Assembly: GCF_000724085.1 (NCBI RefSeq)
Contig: NZ_CCDL010000002.1
Coordinates: 682,001 to 746,000, forward strand
Reading direction: 5' to 3'
DNA: 64,000 nt
Origin: Oceanobacillus manasiensis
GTDB taxonomy: Bacteria > Bacillota > Bacilli > Bacillales > Amphibacillaceae
Shown: positions 43,714 to 53,370 of the stretch, in pieces
Layout of the letters: each line of letters begins with the position of its first letter
How positions within the stretch are numbered: position 1 is the stretch's first letter
Notes under the pieces: model-generated
What the model was told of the DNA's origin: nothing
Databases searched by the model: none
Seen by the model: the letters and a program-made list of their open reading frames with translations, nothing else
Translations under genes and position numbers: made by a program

Positions 43714-43743
43714 TTTATACTACATACTATACGTTTCGTACAA
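43714..43743 (-). promoter_or_regulatory. Candidate sigma-A promoter for ftsAZ
   Basis: Minus strand TTGTAC (43738-43743), 18 bases, TATAAA (43714-43719), between divIB and the sigma-H site. Vegetative ftsAZ transcription probably starts here. Confidence 0.45.
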
Positions 43744-43781
43744 CCAACACTTTATATGACTTTCATAAAGATTGGTTTTAG

Positions 43782-44579
43782 TCATTCAGCAGCTTCCTCA
43801 CTACCCTCTTCAGTCTCTTCTTGTTCCGTTGAATCGTTGAAAGCTTCAAAATAAGCGCCTACCCCAATATGAATAATCCCTCTGCTTCCTTCTTCAAGCT
43901 GGGAAACAATGGACGGATATACTCTCATCTTTTCTGCAAAATCTCTGATTGTGCCATCTACCAAAAAGCCATCGTTCATGTAAAGCAAAATTTTATTAGT
44001 ATTTTCATCGGTTGGTACCCAATAGATTTCCGAAATTAATTTCAGAATACTAGTAGGTAGCTTTTCAAGCTCAGCTGTCATCCTATGTAAATATTCTTCT
44101 TCCTTAAAATCGAGCAACAGGGGTGCATCTCCGTTTGAAGACTCCTGGCCAGCGGTATTTAAAACTGTACCCGTTCCTAATACTGGATAATAGTTACTAT
44201 CTTGTTCGATATATCCAACCCGATTTAATTCATTTACTTCTATCAACACAGTACGTGGGAGCTGTCTGCTAACCTCTACCGAGTCTATAATGGGATTTTT
44301 AGTTAGATCTTCAAGAATAGCTTTTTTATTAAGGCTCCAGATATTCGTTTTTGTTGTAAGGCCACTCATTTCTACTATTTCATTATCGGATAAAAATGTA
44401 TTACCTTTAATAGTTATGGTTTTTACATCACTTAAAGGCGATTGCAAATAAGCAATAATTGATATTAAAAAGAAAAAAATAGAAAGGTAGAATACTAAAC
44501 GACGATTCGCTTTCTTTTTTCTTGCCTGTTTCAGTTTAGGGATACGATCCTCGATTGAAACAATCTTCTTTTGGCTCAT
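43782..44579 (-). CDS. divIB: Cell-division protein DivIB (FtsQ)
   Basis: Bitopic membrane protein of the divisome that binds FtsL and DivIC. 265 residues. Basic N-tail (VSIEDRIPKLKQARKKK), one membrane helix (about 30-50), a POTRA domain starting VKTITIKGNTFLSDNEIV and the beta domain. The ATG two codons earlier sits too close to GGAAG, so 44579 is preferred. In B. subtilis murG and murB come before it; both are missing here. Confidence 0.93.
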   Translation of the reverse strand: MSQKKIVSIEDRIPKLKQARKKKANRRLVFYLSIFFFLISIIAYLQSPLSDVKTITIKGNTFLSDNEIVEMSGLTTKTNIWSLNKKAILEDLTKNPIIDSVEVSRQLPRTVLIEVNELNRVGYIEQDSNYYPVLGTGTVLNTAGQESSNGDAPLLLDFKEEEYLHRMTAELEKLPTSILKLISEIYWVPTDENTNKILLYMNDGFLVDGTIRDFAEKMRVYPSIVSQLEEGSRGIIHIGVGAYFEAFNDSTEQEETEEGSEEAAE

Positions 44580-44651
44580 CTCCATTTCTTCCTTTATAAA
44601 AAATTAACAAAGAGCTTCGACTAGAAATAGCCAATGTTTCCTGTTACATGA

Positions 44652-44660
44652 ATTATATCA
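44652..44660 (-). promoter_or_regulatory. Extended -10 promoter for divIB (candidate)
   Basis: Minus strand TGATATAAT, an extended -10 with a weak -35, about 70-80 bases before divIB. Confidence 0.4.
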
Positions 44661-44762
44661 CAAGTTCCTAATAGAAATGTAGTATACACTCATAGTTTAT
44701 CAAGTTTTTCAGATTAATCATCTATTAAATTTTACCAGTTGAATTTCCCCCTCAATATTAAC

Positions 44763-45872
44763 TTAAATTTTTGAATACCTGCTAATATTTAACAGTATCC
44801 CCACCGAACACAATGTGAGGGTTAAGGAAGAGCCGCCATAGCTTAGAAAAGGAAGCGTAATACCAGTAACTGGAATTAGACCAATTACAACACTAATATT
44901 TATCATGGCTTGGATTGCAAGCATCGATATTATACCAAGTGCTAGAAATCGAGCAAATCCATCTGGGGCTTCGAGTGCAATTTTTATTCCACGCCAAAAC
45001 AAAAGAAGAAATAATGCAATTACTGTACTCCCACCAATAAAGCCTAGCTCTTCACCTAATATCGCAAAAATAAAATCAGTTTGTGGTTCGGGTAAATAAA
45101 AGTACTTCTGAAGACTTTCCCCCAAACCAAGCCCCATTAAACCTCCTGGCCCAATTGCATATAAAGACTGAATAATTTGAAATCCATCCCCTAGAGGGTC
45201 TTCCCATGGATTTAGGAAAGCGGTTATCCTACTAATACGATATGGTGCAGATGCGATTAGAACAACAAATCCCACTACACCGAGTGCAGCGAGCCCAAAG
45301 AAATGTGAATAACGAGCCCCTGCCACAAACACCATCACCATACATGTCAATACAAGCACCATTCCAGTCCCAAGGTCAGGTTGCAGCATAATTAATCCAA
45401 ATGCTGTAAAAATAAGCATAATAGATGGAAAAAATCCTTTTTTAAACGAGGTAATATATTTTTGATTTGATGCAAGATAGGCTGCCAGGAATATAATCAA
45501 TCCTAGTTTCATAAATTCTGATGGTTGAATGCTAAACGCTCCAACTCCGATCCAGCTTTGTGCTCCTCCTCTTACCATTCCTACACCAGGAATTAGGACA
45601 AGAAATAAAAGAACAAAGCATATAATAAGTAAAATATTTGCATATTTTTTCCAAGTTCCATATGGAACAAGCATTGTGGCAATCATTGCAATAATCCCCG
45701 CTACAGCAAATAACAATTGTCGTTTTAAGTAATACATCGAATCATCAAATTTATAATCTGCCCATACGTATGATGAGCTATACACCATGACAATACCTGC
45801 CGTCAATAGCCCAATAATTACTGCAATCAGTATATAATCAGGTGAGTTTGAATCCTTTACTATTTTACTCAA
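44763..45872 (-). CDS. spoVE: SEDS-family peptidoglycan polymerase SpoVE (FtsW/RodA type)
   Basis: Polymerises lipid II together with a class B PBP; in B. subtilis SpoVE with SpoVD builds the spore cortex. 369 residues, ten membrane helices. SEDS motifs: GGAQSWIGVGAFSIQPSEFMKL, the conserved Asp in LQPDLGTGMVL, and YGGSSLTLTLCSVG. TTG at 45872 gives the family length; the upstream extension does not resemble the family. A vegetative FtsW-like role cannot be ruled out. Confidence 0.9.
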   Translation of the reverse strand: MSKIVKDSNSPDYILIAVIIGLLTAGIVMVYSSSYVWADYKFDDSMYYLKRQLLFAVAGIIAMIATMLVPYGTWKKYANILLIICFVLLFLVLIPGVGMVRGGAQSWIGVGAFSIQPSEFMKLGLIIFLAAYLASNQKYITSFKKGFFPSIMLIFTAFGLIMLQPDLGTGMVLVLTCMVMVFVAGARYSHFFGLAALGVVGFVVLIASAPYRISRITAFLNPWEDPLGDGFQIIQSLYAIGPGGLMGLGLGESLQKYFYLPEPQTDFIFAILGEELGFIGGSTVIALFLLLFWRGIKIALEAPDGFARFLALGIISMLAIQAMINISVVIGLIPVTGITLPFLSYGGSSLTLTLCSVGILLNISRYSKI

Positions 45873-45912
45873 TAAAAAAACACCCCTTCTTCTTAAATGA
45901 GACGGGGGTGTT
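45873..45912 (-). terminator. Terminator-like hairpin over the spoVE ribosome binding site
   Basis: Minus strand AACACCCC / GGGGTGTT (8 bases, loop 18) followed by seven T and then A-TTG, the spoVE start. The 3' arm contains GGGGTG, the likely ribosome binding site. It could end murD transcripts and also hide that site in read-through RNA. Confidence 0.6.
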
Positions 45913-45958
45913 ATCCAGTAATATAAGTTCAAAACATACGATTGTTAAGACAAGCCCC

Positions 45959-47308
45959 CTATTTCAGTCTATGCACGGCTTGTATAAACATGTCTCCTCT
46001 TTCTTCAAAGGTTCTGTATTGATCCCAGCTAGCACAAGCTGGAGATAGTAAGATTACATCTTCTTCCTCAGAAGCTTCGTATGCCTTTTCTACAGCATCC
46101 TCTACATTATTAGCATTAATAATGGTTGAAATGTCAGCCTGCTTGCCTAACTCTCTTAATTTTTCAGAGGTCTGTCCAAAGACTACTAATCCTTTAACAA
46201 ACTTTAAATAAGGTAAAAGTTCTTCAAAATCATTCCCTCTATCAAGACCGCCTGCCAGTAGAATAACTGGTTGCTTAAAAGAAGAAAGAGCTTTTTGAGT
46301 AGCTAATATGTTCGTTGCTTTTGAATCATTATAAAAGAATCGTTTCTCAATGTTATCTACAAATTGCAGACGATGCTTAACACCGGAAAAGGTAGTAAGC
46401 ACTTCATAGATTCCTTCGTTAGTAGCACCACGTAACTTGGCAGCTGCAATTGCTGCTAAAATATTTTCAAGGTTATGCTCTCCAACCAAAACAATATCTG
46501 AGACGGGCATAACTTTTTCTTCACGGAAATATAAATAATCTTGATCCATCCAAGCACCATTTGTAAGACGTTGTTTGACAGAGAAAGGCACTTTTTGTGA
46601 TGACGCTTTGTCAATCACACTTGCAATTTTTGAGTCATCGGCATTAAAAACAAGATAGTCCTCTTCCGTTTGGTTCCGAAAAATATTAAATTTTGCCTCC
46701 ATATAATTTTCCATCGACTTGTGATAATCGAGATGTGCTTCAAAGATATTAAGTAACACTGCAATAGACGGTTTAAAACGTTGTATTCCCAATAACTGAA
46801 AAGAAGATAGTTCCAAAACAAGTGATTCTTTTCTGTCGACTAGCTGTGCTATTTCTGTTGCAACTAACCCAATGTTGCCTGCTACTTTAACTGGCAAATT
46901 ACTTTTGGAAAGCATCTCGTTCGTTAGCGTTGTGGTCGTGGTTTTGCCATTTGAACCAGTAATGGCAATAATCTCTCCATCCGCTAATTGTCCAGCAAGC
47001 TCTATTTCGGTAATTATGGGAATATCCCTTCTTGTAGCTTCAATTAAAATATTATTGTCGTATGGTATTCCTGGATTTTTCACAACAATATCTATTCCAT
47101 CAAGTACATGAAGCGGATGAGTACCTAGAATAACCTCTGCTCCTTTGGACTTCAGCTCCTCAACAGTTTCGTCGTCTTCTTTTGCCTGCATATCATTGAT
47201 TCGCACATTACGGTTACTATCAAGTAATACATTAGCTGCAGCGGTTCCGCTTCTTGCTAGGCCAAGCACTAGTACGTTGGAGTATGGAAAATCTGTTAGC
47301 TGCTTCAA
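45959..47308 (-). CDS. murD: UDP-N-acetylmuramoyl-L-alanine--D-glutamate ligase
   Basis: Adds D-Glu to UDP-MurNAc-L-Ala. 449 residues. N-terminal nucleotide fold with [18 protein letters not shown] loop [13 protein letters not shown] and the C-terminal [13 protein letters not shown] and [15 protein letters not shown]. The open frame runs 26 codons further, but AGGTGGG before the TTG at 47308 fits, and TTGA overlaps the mraY stop. Confidence 0.95.
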   Translation of the reverse strand: MKQLTDFPYSNVLVLGLARSGTAAANVLLDSNRNVRINDMQAKEDDETVEELKSKGAEVILGTHPLHVLDGIDIVVKNPGIPYDNNILIEATRRDIPIITEIELAGQLADGEIIAITGSNGKTTTTTLTNEMLSKSNLPVKVAGNIGLVATEIAQLVDRKESLVLELSSFQLLGIQRFKPSIAVLLNIFEAHLDYHKSMENYMEAKFNIFRNQTEEDYLVFNADDSKIASVIDKASSQKVPFSVKQRLTNGAWMDQDYLYFREEKVMPVSDIVLVGEHNLENILAAIAAAKLRGATNEGIYEVLTTFSGVKHRLQFVDNIEKRFFYNDSKATNILATQKALSSFKQPVILLAGGLDRGNDFEELLPYLKFVKGLVVFGQTSEKLRELGKQADISTIINANNVEDAVEKAYEASEEEDVILLSPACASWDQYRTFEERGDMFIQAVHRLK

Positions 47309-48291
47309 TTTAATCCCACCTCTATATAAATACCAAGCGCGGCAAAAACAAGACCGATAAGCCAAAAGGTCGTAACAACACGCCATTCAGACCAACCTAG
47401 TAATTCATAATGGTGATGGATTGGACTCATTTTAAATACTCTTTTTCCAGTTGTTTTAAAAGATATAACTTGAATAATAACTGAGAGCGTTTCTATAACA
47501 AAAACCCCACCAATAATAACTAGAATGATTTCAAGTTTTGTCAAAATAGCGATAGCTGCAATGGCGCCTCCGAGTGCAAGCGATCCTGTATCCCCCATAA
47601 AAACTTTCGCTGGATGGGCATTAAATACGAGAAAGCCAAGTAGTGCCCCGACTACAGCTAATGAGAATATAGCCACCTCATTTTGCGGAAAACCGTACCA
47701 CGCTAGAATTCCGAATGCTCCAAAAGCAATCGCCGCTGTCCCTGCTAAAAGTCCATCTAAACCGTCAGTAAGATTAACCGCATTGGAAGCACCGACTAGC
47801 ATAACGATAGTAAGTATCGCATACCCCCAACCAAGTTCGACCTGTAAGGAAGTACCCGGGATTTGGATAAACGTATCAAATCCCTGACTCTGTAATATAA
47901 AGTAAAATACAAGTGCAATTACAATTTGCCCAGCCATTTTCTGCTTAGAAGTTAAACCAAGGTTTCGCTTCATTGCCACCTTTATATAATCATCTAAAAA
48001 CCCTAGTACTCCATAACCAAACAAAACAAAAATTAATAGCCAGATTTCATAGCCTATACCTTCTGCTCCTGCTTTTAATGCCATAATAATGGAAGTAATC
48101 ACAATACTGAAGACAATCATAAGCCCACCCATTGTTGGTGTACCTGTCTTTTTTTGATGTGATTTTGGCCCTTCTTCTCGAATGCTTTGTCCAAACTTTA
48201 ATCTTCTTAAAAATGGAATAAATATTGGAGATAAAAGGACGGTAATTAAAAATGCTATAGCAATCGTAATTAATAAAACTGAAATTTTCAC
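47305..48291 (-). CDS. mraY: Phospho-N-acetylmuramoyl-pentapeptide transferase MraY
   Basis: Makes lipid I at the membrane from UDP-MurNAc-pentapeptide and undecaprenyl phosphate. 328 residues, ten helices. Motifs [16 protein letters not shown] (Asp-rich), NLTDGLDGL and the HHHYELLGW loop. GTG start with GGAGGAGAAGCA upstream. Coupled to murD. Confidence 0.95.
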   Translation of the reverse strand: MKISVLLITIAIAFLITVLLSPIFIPFLRRLKFGQSIREEGPKSHQKKTGTPTMGGLMIVFSIVITSIIMALKAGAEGIGYEIWLLIFVLFGYGVLGFLDDYIKVAMKRNLGLTSKQKMAGQIVIALVFYFILQSQGFDTFIQIPGTSLQVELGWGYAILTIVMLVGASNAVNLTDGLDGLLAGTAAIAFGAFGILAWYGFPQNEVAIFSLAVVGALLGFLVFNAHPAKVFMGDTGSLALGGAIAAIAILTKLEIILVIIGGVFVIETLSVIIQVISFKTTGKRVFKMSPIHHHYELLGWSEWRVVTTFWLIGLVFAALGIYIEVGLN

Positions 48292-48331
48292 TGCTTCTCC
48301 TCCTTGTAGATTAACCGTCCAACTGGAATGG

Positions 48332-49684
48332 CTAGCTTATAGCCTCTACCATTGTTTCAAATTTTAATCCTCTTGATGCCTTAAACAGTATAAGTGTATC
48401 TTTATTTAAATATGGTTGAAGTGCCTCAATAAGAGCTTCCTTTGTTGTAAAATGCTCAATCGTTACACTGCTTTCTTTTCTTTCAAGTTCCAAACTAATC
48501 CATTTTGCACTTTCACCGAAGGTATAGACGGTATCAATTGGTGATTTAATAACTTCTGCCACAGAACGATGTAACTTCTCAGCGTGTTCTCCAAGCTCCA
48601 ATATGTCTCCAAGTACTAAAACTTTTTTTGTGAAGCCCTCCATTTGCATTACTACTTCAATGGCAGCCTTCATGGATGTAGCAGAAGCATTGTATGCATC
48701 ATTAATAATGGAAGCCTCTTGCTTGCCATCTAATAGCTGAAAGCGCATTGTAGTCATCTCTAAGTCCTGTAACCCTTGCTGAATACTTGCCTGTGAGACA
48801 CCTAATTTCTCACTTACAGTCACGGCCAAAGCAGCATTTAACGCATGATGCTTTCCAAGTAAAGGGATCGTATAAGATTGACCATTTAACTTAAACGCCG
48901 TTTTATCCTGTTGGATGTTTACGGATGTAATGACATGCTTGTTACTAGGATTGAAACCGCACGTTACGACATTAGTTTGCTCATGCTTATGTGAAAGTAA
49001 TGGTTCGTCGCCATCCATCAGTAGCGCACCTTCCGATTTCAGCCCATTTGCTATTTCTAATTTCGCTTTTGCAATACCTTCACGAGAGCCAAGATACTCA
49101 ATATGTGATTCACCGATATTCGTTATAATAGCATAGTCTGGGTTTGCAATATGTGTAAGAGTGTCGATCTCCCCAGCCTGACTCATTCCCATTTCTAATA
49201 CTAGCAGTTCTGTATCTCGTGCCATGGATAAAATGGTAAGAGGTAACCCTATATGGTTGTTGAAATTCCCCTGTGTATGGTGGGTTTTAAACGTTGTCTT
49301 CATGATAGACGCTACCATATCTTTGGTTGTCGTTTTTCCATTCGACCCAGTTATGCCTATGACAGTAGGGTCTATTTCATTTCTATATTGTAAAGCAATT
49401 TTCTGCAAAGACTTTAAAGTATCCTCAACTTCGTAAACAATAAAAGAAGAATCGAGATCCTTTGGTAATGGCTTGCTTTTATCCCAAATTGTCGCAACGG
49501 CCCCATTATCAACAGCTTGTTCTAAGTAGGTATGTCCATCGAAATTCTCACCCACAAGAGGTATAAATAGGGCATTTGTGGAATGCTTCCTACTGTCAGT
49601 TGTCACTTCGTATATTTCTAAATGGTTATCTGTTTCTGACATGGGTGTCAGAAACTCCTCAAGCCAATTTGTTGTAAACAACAT
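48332..49684 (-). CDS. murF: UDP-N-acetylmuramoyl-tripeptide--D-alanyl-D-alanine ligase
   Basis: Adds D-Ala-D-Ala to the nucleotide tripeptide. 450 residues. ATP loop [47 protein letters not shown], and the C-terminal [16 protein letters not shown] typical of MurF rather than MurE or MurD. Starts two bases after murE. In B. subtilis murF lies elsewhere with ddl; here it completes the mur set inside the cluster. Confidence 0.95.
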   Translation of the reverse strand: MLFTTNWLEEFLTPMSETDNHLEIYEVTTDSRKHSTNALFIPLVGENFDGHTYLEQAVDNGAVATIWDKSKPLPKDLDSSFIVYEVEDTLKSLQKIALQYRNEIDPTVIGITGSNGKTTTKDMVASIMKTTFKTHHTQGNFNNHIGLPLTILSMARDTELLVLEMGMSQAGEIDTLTHIANPDYAIITNIGESHIEYLGSREGIAKAKLEIANGLKSEGALLMDGDEPLLSHKHEQTNVVTCGFNPSNKHVITSVNIQQDKTAFKLNGQSYTIPLLGKHHALNAALAVTVSEKLGVSQASIQQGLQDLEMTTMRFQLLDGKQEASIINDAYNASATSMKAAIEVVMQMEGFTKKVLVLGDILELGEHAEKLHRSVAEVIKSPIDTVYTFGESAKWISLELERKESSVTIEHFTTKEALIEALQPYLNKDTLILFKASRGLKFETMVEAIS

Positions 49685-49686
49685 TT

Positions 49687-51162
49687 CTAATTCCCCTTTA
49701 TCCGAATGGCATGTCGCGCCACTTCGCGATCATCAAAGTCATATTTTACAAGTCCTATTTGCTGGTAAGTCTCATGACCCTTTCCTGCAATTAAAATAAT
49801 ATCGTCTTTTTCAGCTAGCTTTATCGCATGCTGAATCGCTTCTTTCCTATCTGTTATTACATCGTATTCTTCCTTGCTATTTAATAAGTCCTTTGTCATA
49901 TCTTCTAGAATTTGTGTCGGATCCTCAGTACGTGGATTGTCTGAAGTGAAAATTGCCCGATCAGCATATTGTAGTGCAATTCCAGCCATTAGCGGCCGCT
50001 TTGTTCGGTCGCGGTCTCCACCGCATCCTACAACTACATATACCTTACGTTCAGCAAAATCCTTAATGGTCTGCAAAACATTTTCTAACGAATCGGGAGT
50101 GTGTGCATAGTCCACAATCACGGCATAATCTTGTTTTTCGTCGACAGGCTCGAATCTACCGTTTACCCCTGTTATGCTCTCAAGCGCATCTTTAATAACC
50201 GTTAGCGGAACATCCTTTGCAATTGCTGCTGTGCTAGCTGCAAGCATGTTATAAACATTGAACATTCCGATTAACTTGGAATTAATTTCGATGTCTCCCA
50301 CTGGTGTTTTTAGTATAAAGGACGTTCCACCAGCATCTAAACGAATATTATGTGCTGTAACATCTGCTTCTTTTTTACAAGAGTAAGTTAAGACATGTTG
50401 AGCAGTGCTACGCTTAAGCACAATGCTTGCTGCGTCATCCTCATTTAATATAGCAAATTTAGGACTGTGCTTTACATAAGTATTCCCTAACTGAGCAAAC
50501 AAAAGACTTTTTGCACGTAAATAATCATCTATATCTTTATGATAATCTAAATGATCCTGTGAAAGGTTGGTGAAAATAGCAATATCATATTCACATCCAT
50601 AAACCCGTCCCATATCCAAAGCATGAGAAGAAACTTCCATTATTGCTTGGTCTACATTTTTATCTAGCATACTGCTAAAGAATTTTTGTAAACTTAACGA
50701 ATCTGGTGTTGTATTATTAACTGGATAAGTTTCCTCCCCAATTTTCATTTGAATGGTTCCGATCACACCTGTTTTCTTATTATGCTTATTAAAGATGTTT
50801 TCGAGCAAGTATGTTACGGTTGTTTTTCCATTCGTTCCAGTCACACCAATCAATGGCAGATCCTTGGTAGGGTTCTTATAAAAACTGACAGCAAGCATTG
50901 ACAATACTCTGTCAGTATCTCTAACTATGATCACAGGCACAGTTGTCTGAACTGGTTTCTCTGCAATAATAGCAATTGCTCCGTTCGTAACCGCTTGATC
51001 CACAAAATCATGGCCATCTTGGGTATAGCCTGAAATACAAACAAACAGACTATTCGGGCTAGCAGTCCGTGAGTCCATTTCTACGGAAGCAATTTCCATG
51101 CCTTCTATAGGAGCTGTTGTATGGTAAAAAGGTATTACTTTCATTAAATCTGTTAATTTCAT
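49687..51162 (-). CDS. murE: UDP-N-acetylmuramoyl-tripeptide synthetase, meso-DAP type
   Basis: Adds meso-diaminopimelate to UDP-MurNAc-L-Ala-D-Glu. 491 residues. ATP loop GVTGTNGKTTVTYL, TPDSLSLQKFF, and the DNPRTEDP motif whose Asn/Arg pair selects DAP over lysine. The frame opens 18 codons upstream; the ATG at 51162 with AGGATG gives MKLTDL as in relatives. Follows spoVD after a 194-base spacer with its own promoter candidate. Confidence 0.95.
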   Translation of the reverse strand: MKLTDLMKVIPFYHTTAPIEGMEIASVEMDSRTASPNSLFVCISGYTQDGHDFVDQAVTNGAIAIIAEKPVQTTVPVIIVRDTDRVLSMLAVSFYKNPTKDLPLIGVTGTNGKTTVTYLLENIFNKHNKKTGVIGTIQMKIGEETYPVNNTTPDSLSLQKFFSSMLDKNVDQAIMEVSSHALDMGRVYGCEYDIAIFTNLSQDHLDYHKDIDDYLRAKSLLFAQLGNTYVKHSPKFAILNEDDAASIVLKRSTAQHVLTYSCKKEADVTAHNIRLDAGGTSFILKTPVGDIEINSKLIGMFNVYNMLAASTAAIAKDVPLTVIKDALESITGVNGRFEPVDEKQDYAVIVDYAHTPDSLENVLQTIKDFAERKVYVVVGCGGDRDRTKRPLMAGIALQYADRAIFTSDNPRTEDPTQILEDMTKDLLNSKEEYDVITDRKEAIQHAIKLAEKDDIILIAGKGHETYQQIGLVKYDFDDREVARHAIRIKGN

Positions 51163-51220
51163 AAATAACATCCTATCTTTCATAATGTCTACATATGTAT
51201 TCTCAGTAAGACTCAAATTT

Positions 51221-51244
51221 AAGAGGGTGTTATCACACCCTCTT
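51221..51244 (-). other. Perfect 10-bp hairpin in the murE leader
   Basis: AAGAGGGTGT / ACACCCTCTT, loop GATA (minus strand). No good U-run follows, so it is either a weak spoVD terminator or a structured murE leader. Confidence 0.5.
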
Positions 51245-51334
51245 ATTAAATTACATAATTATTTATCGATATAATTGTTAAAAAGTAGATTCTTCACTTA
51301 TTAAAATATAAACCAATGTTTTTCATGCGTAACC

Positions 51335-51343
51335 ATTATAGCA
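51335..51343 (-). promoter_or_regulatory. Extended -10 promoter before murE (candidate)
   Basis: Minus strand TGCTATAAT, a perfect extended -10, just after the spoVD stop and about 175 bases before the murE ATG. The -35 is weak. It would let murE and later genes be transcribed apart from sporulation-specific spoVD. Confidence 0.5.
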
Positions 51344-51356
51344 AATTTTTATTCGT

Positions 51357-53288
51357 TTAACGATCTTTTTCGTTTAAATAAATTCTCATTTTCGAGCCTT
51401 GTTCCACCTTAGTACCAGGACTTGGTGCCTGATCAATAATATAATCCCCTTCCCCACTTGTTTCAATAGAAAGGTTTGTCATATATTCTGTTAGTTCTTC
51501 TTTTGTTAAACCAATTAGATCTGGAACCTCTACTTTTGGTTCTTCGGGCCATTGATATTCTTTATCTATCCCCCCGGTACGTGGTTCAACTTCCATAGCC
51601 TGTAGACTGTCACCTATGATACTACCTACAATAGGGGCAGCTACTACCCCACCAAATTGAACAGTATTTTTTGGATTATCTACCGCAACATAAACTACAA
51701 TTTCCGGATCATCAGCAGGTGCGAAACCTATAAAGGAAACCACATAGTTGTTTTCCATATATCTTCCATTAGGTCCAACTTTTTGAGCTGTACCGGTTTT
51801 GCCACCGACACGATAACCGTCTACATAAGCAGGACGCCCCGTTCCTTGAGCGACAACACTCTCCAAAGCGTAACGGACTTCTTTAGATGTTTCTTCAGAA
51901 ATAACTTTACGTTTAACCTTTGGTTCATGATCATCTACAACATCATTTGTTTTTGGATCAATCCATGACTCAGCAAGATACGGTTCATATAAATATCCAC
52001 CATTTATCGATGCGGCAACAGCCATAACCTGTTGAATTGGTGTCACGGATACTCCTTGGCCAAACGCGGTAGTAGCAAGTTCGACTGGTCCAACTCTGTC
52101 TTCTGCAAATAAGATTCCATTACCCTCACCTTGCAAATCAACACCAGTTTTTTCACCAAATCCGAATTGGTCGATATAGGAAAACAACTTCTCTTTCCCG
52201 AGCTTTTGACCAAGTGTAACAAAGCCGGGGTTACAAGAATTTTGAACAACTTCAAGATAAGTTTGCTGTCCATGTCCTCCACTTTTCCAGCAATGAAGTT
52301 CACTTCCATCAACATTTATAGACCCATCATCATTATAATGATCCTTTTCCAAGTCCACAACTGCTTCTTCTAAAGCTGCAGCCAACGTTATGATTTTAAA
52401 GGTAGATCCAGGCTCATAAGTACTCCAGATAGGTAAGTTTCGATCAAAAATATTAGAGTCTACTTCTTGGTAATTTTCCGGGTGGAAATTTGGTCTAGAG
52501 CTCATCCCAAGAATGCCACCCGTCTTAGGGTTTACCGCTATAGCAAGTGCTCCATCTGGACTATACTTTGAAACAGCTAGGTCGAGTTCTCGTTCTATAA
52601 TCGTCTGTACCTTAGAATTTATAGTAGTTTTTAAATTGAGTCCATCTTCAGGTGGTGTATAAACATCTGCTAAACTATCAAGTCTTCTACCTTTTGCATC
52701 AGAATAAAACGACAAACTGCCTTCCTTCCCTTTGAGCATCTCATCATAATATAGTTCTAACCCCATTAAACCTTGGTTATCAATTCCAGCAAATCCTAAC
52801 ACATGGGAAAGATCTTCACCATTAGGGTAATGCCTCTTTGAATCTTTAGCTAAATATATCCCATCCATATTCAATGTACGAATAGCCAGCTCTTGTTTTT
52901 CACTAATTTTAATTCCCTCTGGGCGCAAGTTTACACTGGAAGCATTTTTCGTAATATCAGCCAAAACTTTATCGACTGAGACATCTAAAATACTTGCCAA
53001 ATTCTCTGCAGTCTTCTCTGGGTCACTAATCTGTCTGGGCACAGCTACAATAGATGGAGCTGTCACATTATCCGCTAACACCTCACCATCTGTATCTAAA
53101 ATTTGTCCTCTTTCCGGCTCAAACACAATATCCCTTGTCCAAAGCTCATTAGCCTGTCCAACTAGTTTGTCACCTATTACAAATTGAACATATCCTAGCC
53201 TTATATCGATAATACTAAAGATGAGTAAACCAAAAAGAAAAACAGCAACAATTCGTTTTTTTACAGTGACAGTAGATACACGTTTCAT
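51357..53288 (-). CDS. spoVD: Sporulation-specific penicillin-binding protein SpoVD
   Basis: Class B transpeptidase for the spore cortex, working with SpoVE. 643 residues, close to B. subtilis SpoVD. One membrane helix (about 12-33), dimerisation domain, transpeptidase with STFK (near 294), SCN and KTGT (near 496), and one C-terminal PASTA domain from about 580, which separates it from PBP2B with two. AGGGGATGG precedes the ATG at 53288. Redox-sensitive Cys in SCN is visible. Confidence 0.94.
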   Translation of the reverse strand: MKRVSTVTVKKRIVAVFLFGLLIFSIIDIRLGYVQFVIGDKLVGQANELWTRDIVFEPERGQILDTDGEVLADNVTAPSIVAVPRQISDPEKTAENLASILDVSVDKVLADITKNASSVNLRPEGIKISEKQELAIRTLNMDGIYLAKDSKRHYPNGEDLSHVLGFAGIDNQGLMGLELYYDEMLKGKEGSLSFYSDAKGRRLDSLADVYTPPEDGLNLKTTINSKVQTIIERELDLAVSKYSPDGALAIAVNPKTGGILGMSSRPNFHPENYQEVDSNIFDRNLPIWSTYEPGSTFKIITLAAALEEAVVDLEKDHYNDDGSINVDGSELHCWKSGGHGQQTYLEVVQNSCNPGFVTLGQKLGKEKLFSYIDQFGFGEKTGVDLQGEGNGILFAEDRVGPVELATTAFGQGVSVTPIQQVMAVAASINGGYLYEPYLAESWIDPKTNDVVDDHEPKVKRKVISEETSKEVRYALESVVAQGTGRPAYVDGYRVGGKTGTAQKVGPNGRYMENNYVVSFIGFAPADDPEIVVYVAVDNPKNTVQFGGVVAAPIVGSIIGDSLQAMEVEPRTGGIDKEYQWPEEPKVEVPDLIGLTKEELTEYMTNLSIETSGEGDYIIDQAPSPGTKVEQGSKMRIYLNEKDR

Positions 53289-53370
53289 TTTCCATCCCCT
53301 TTTCATAGGTAGGCTTGTATCCACTATATGATTTAAAAAACAGAATAGAACGCTGTTTCATGTAGTTTAT

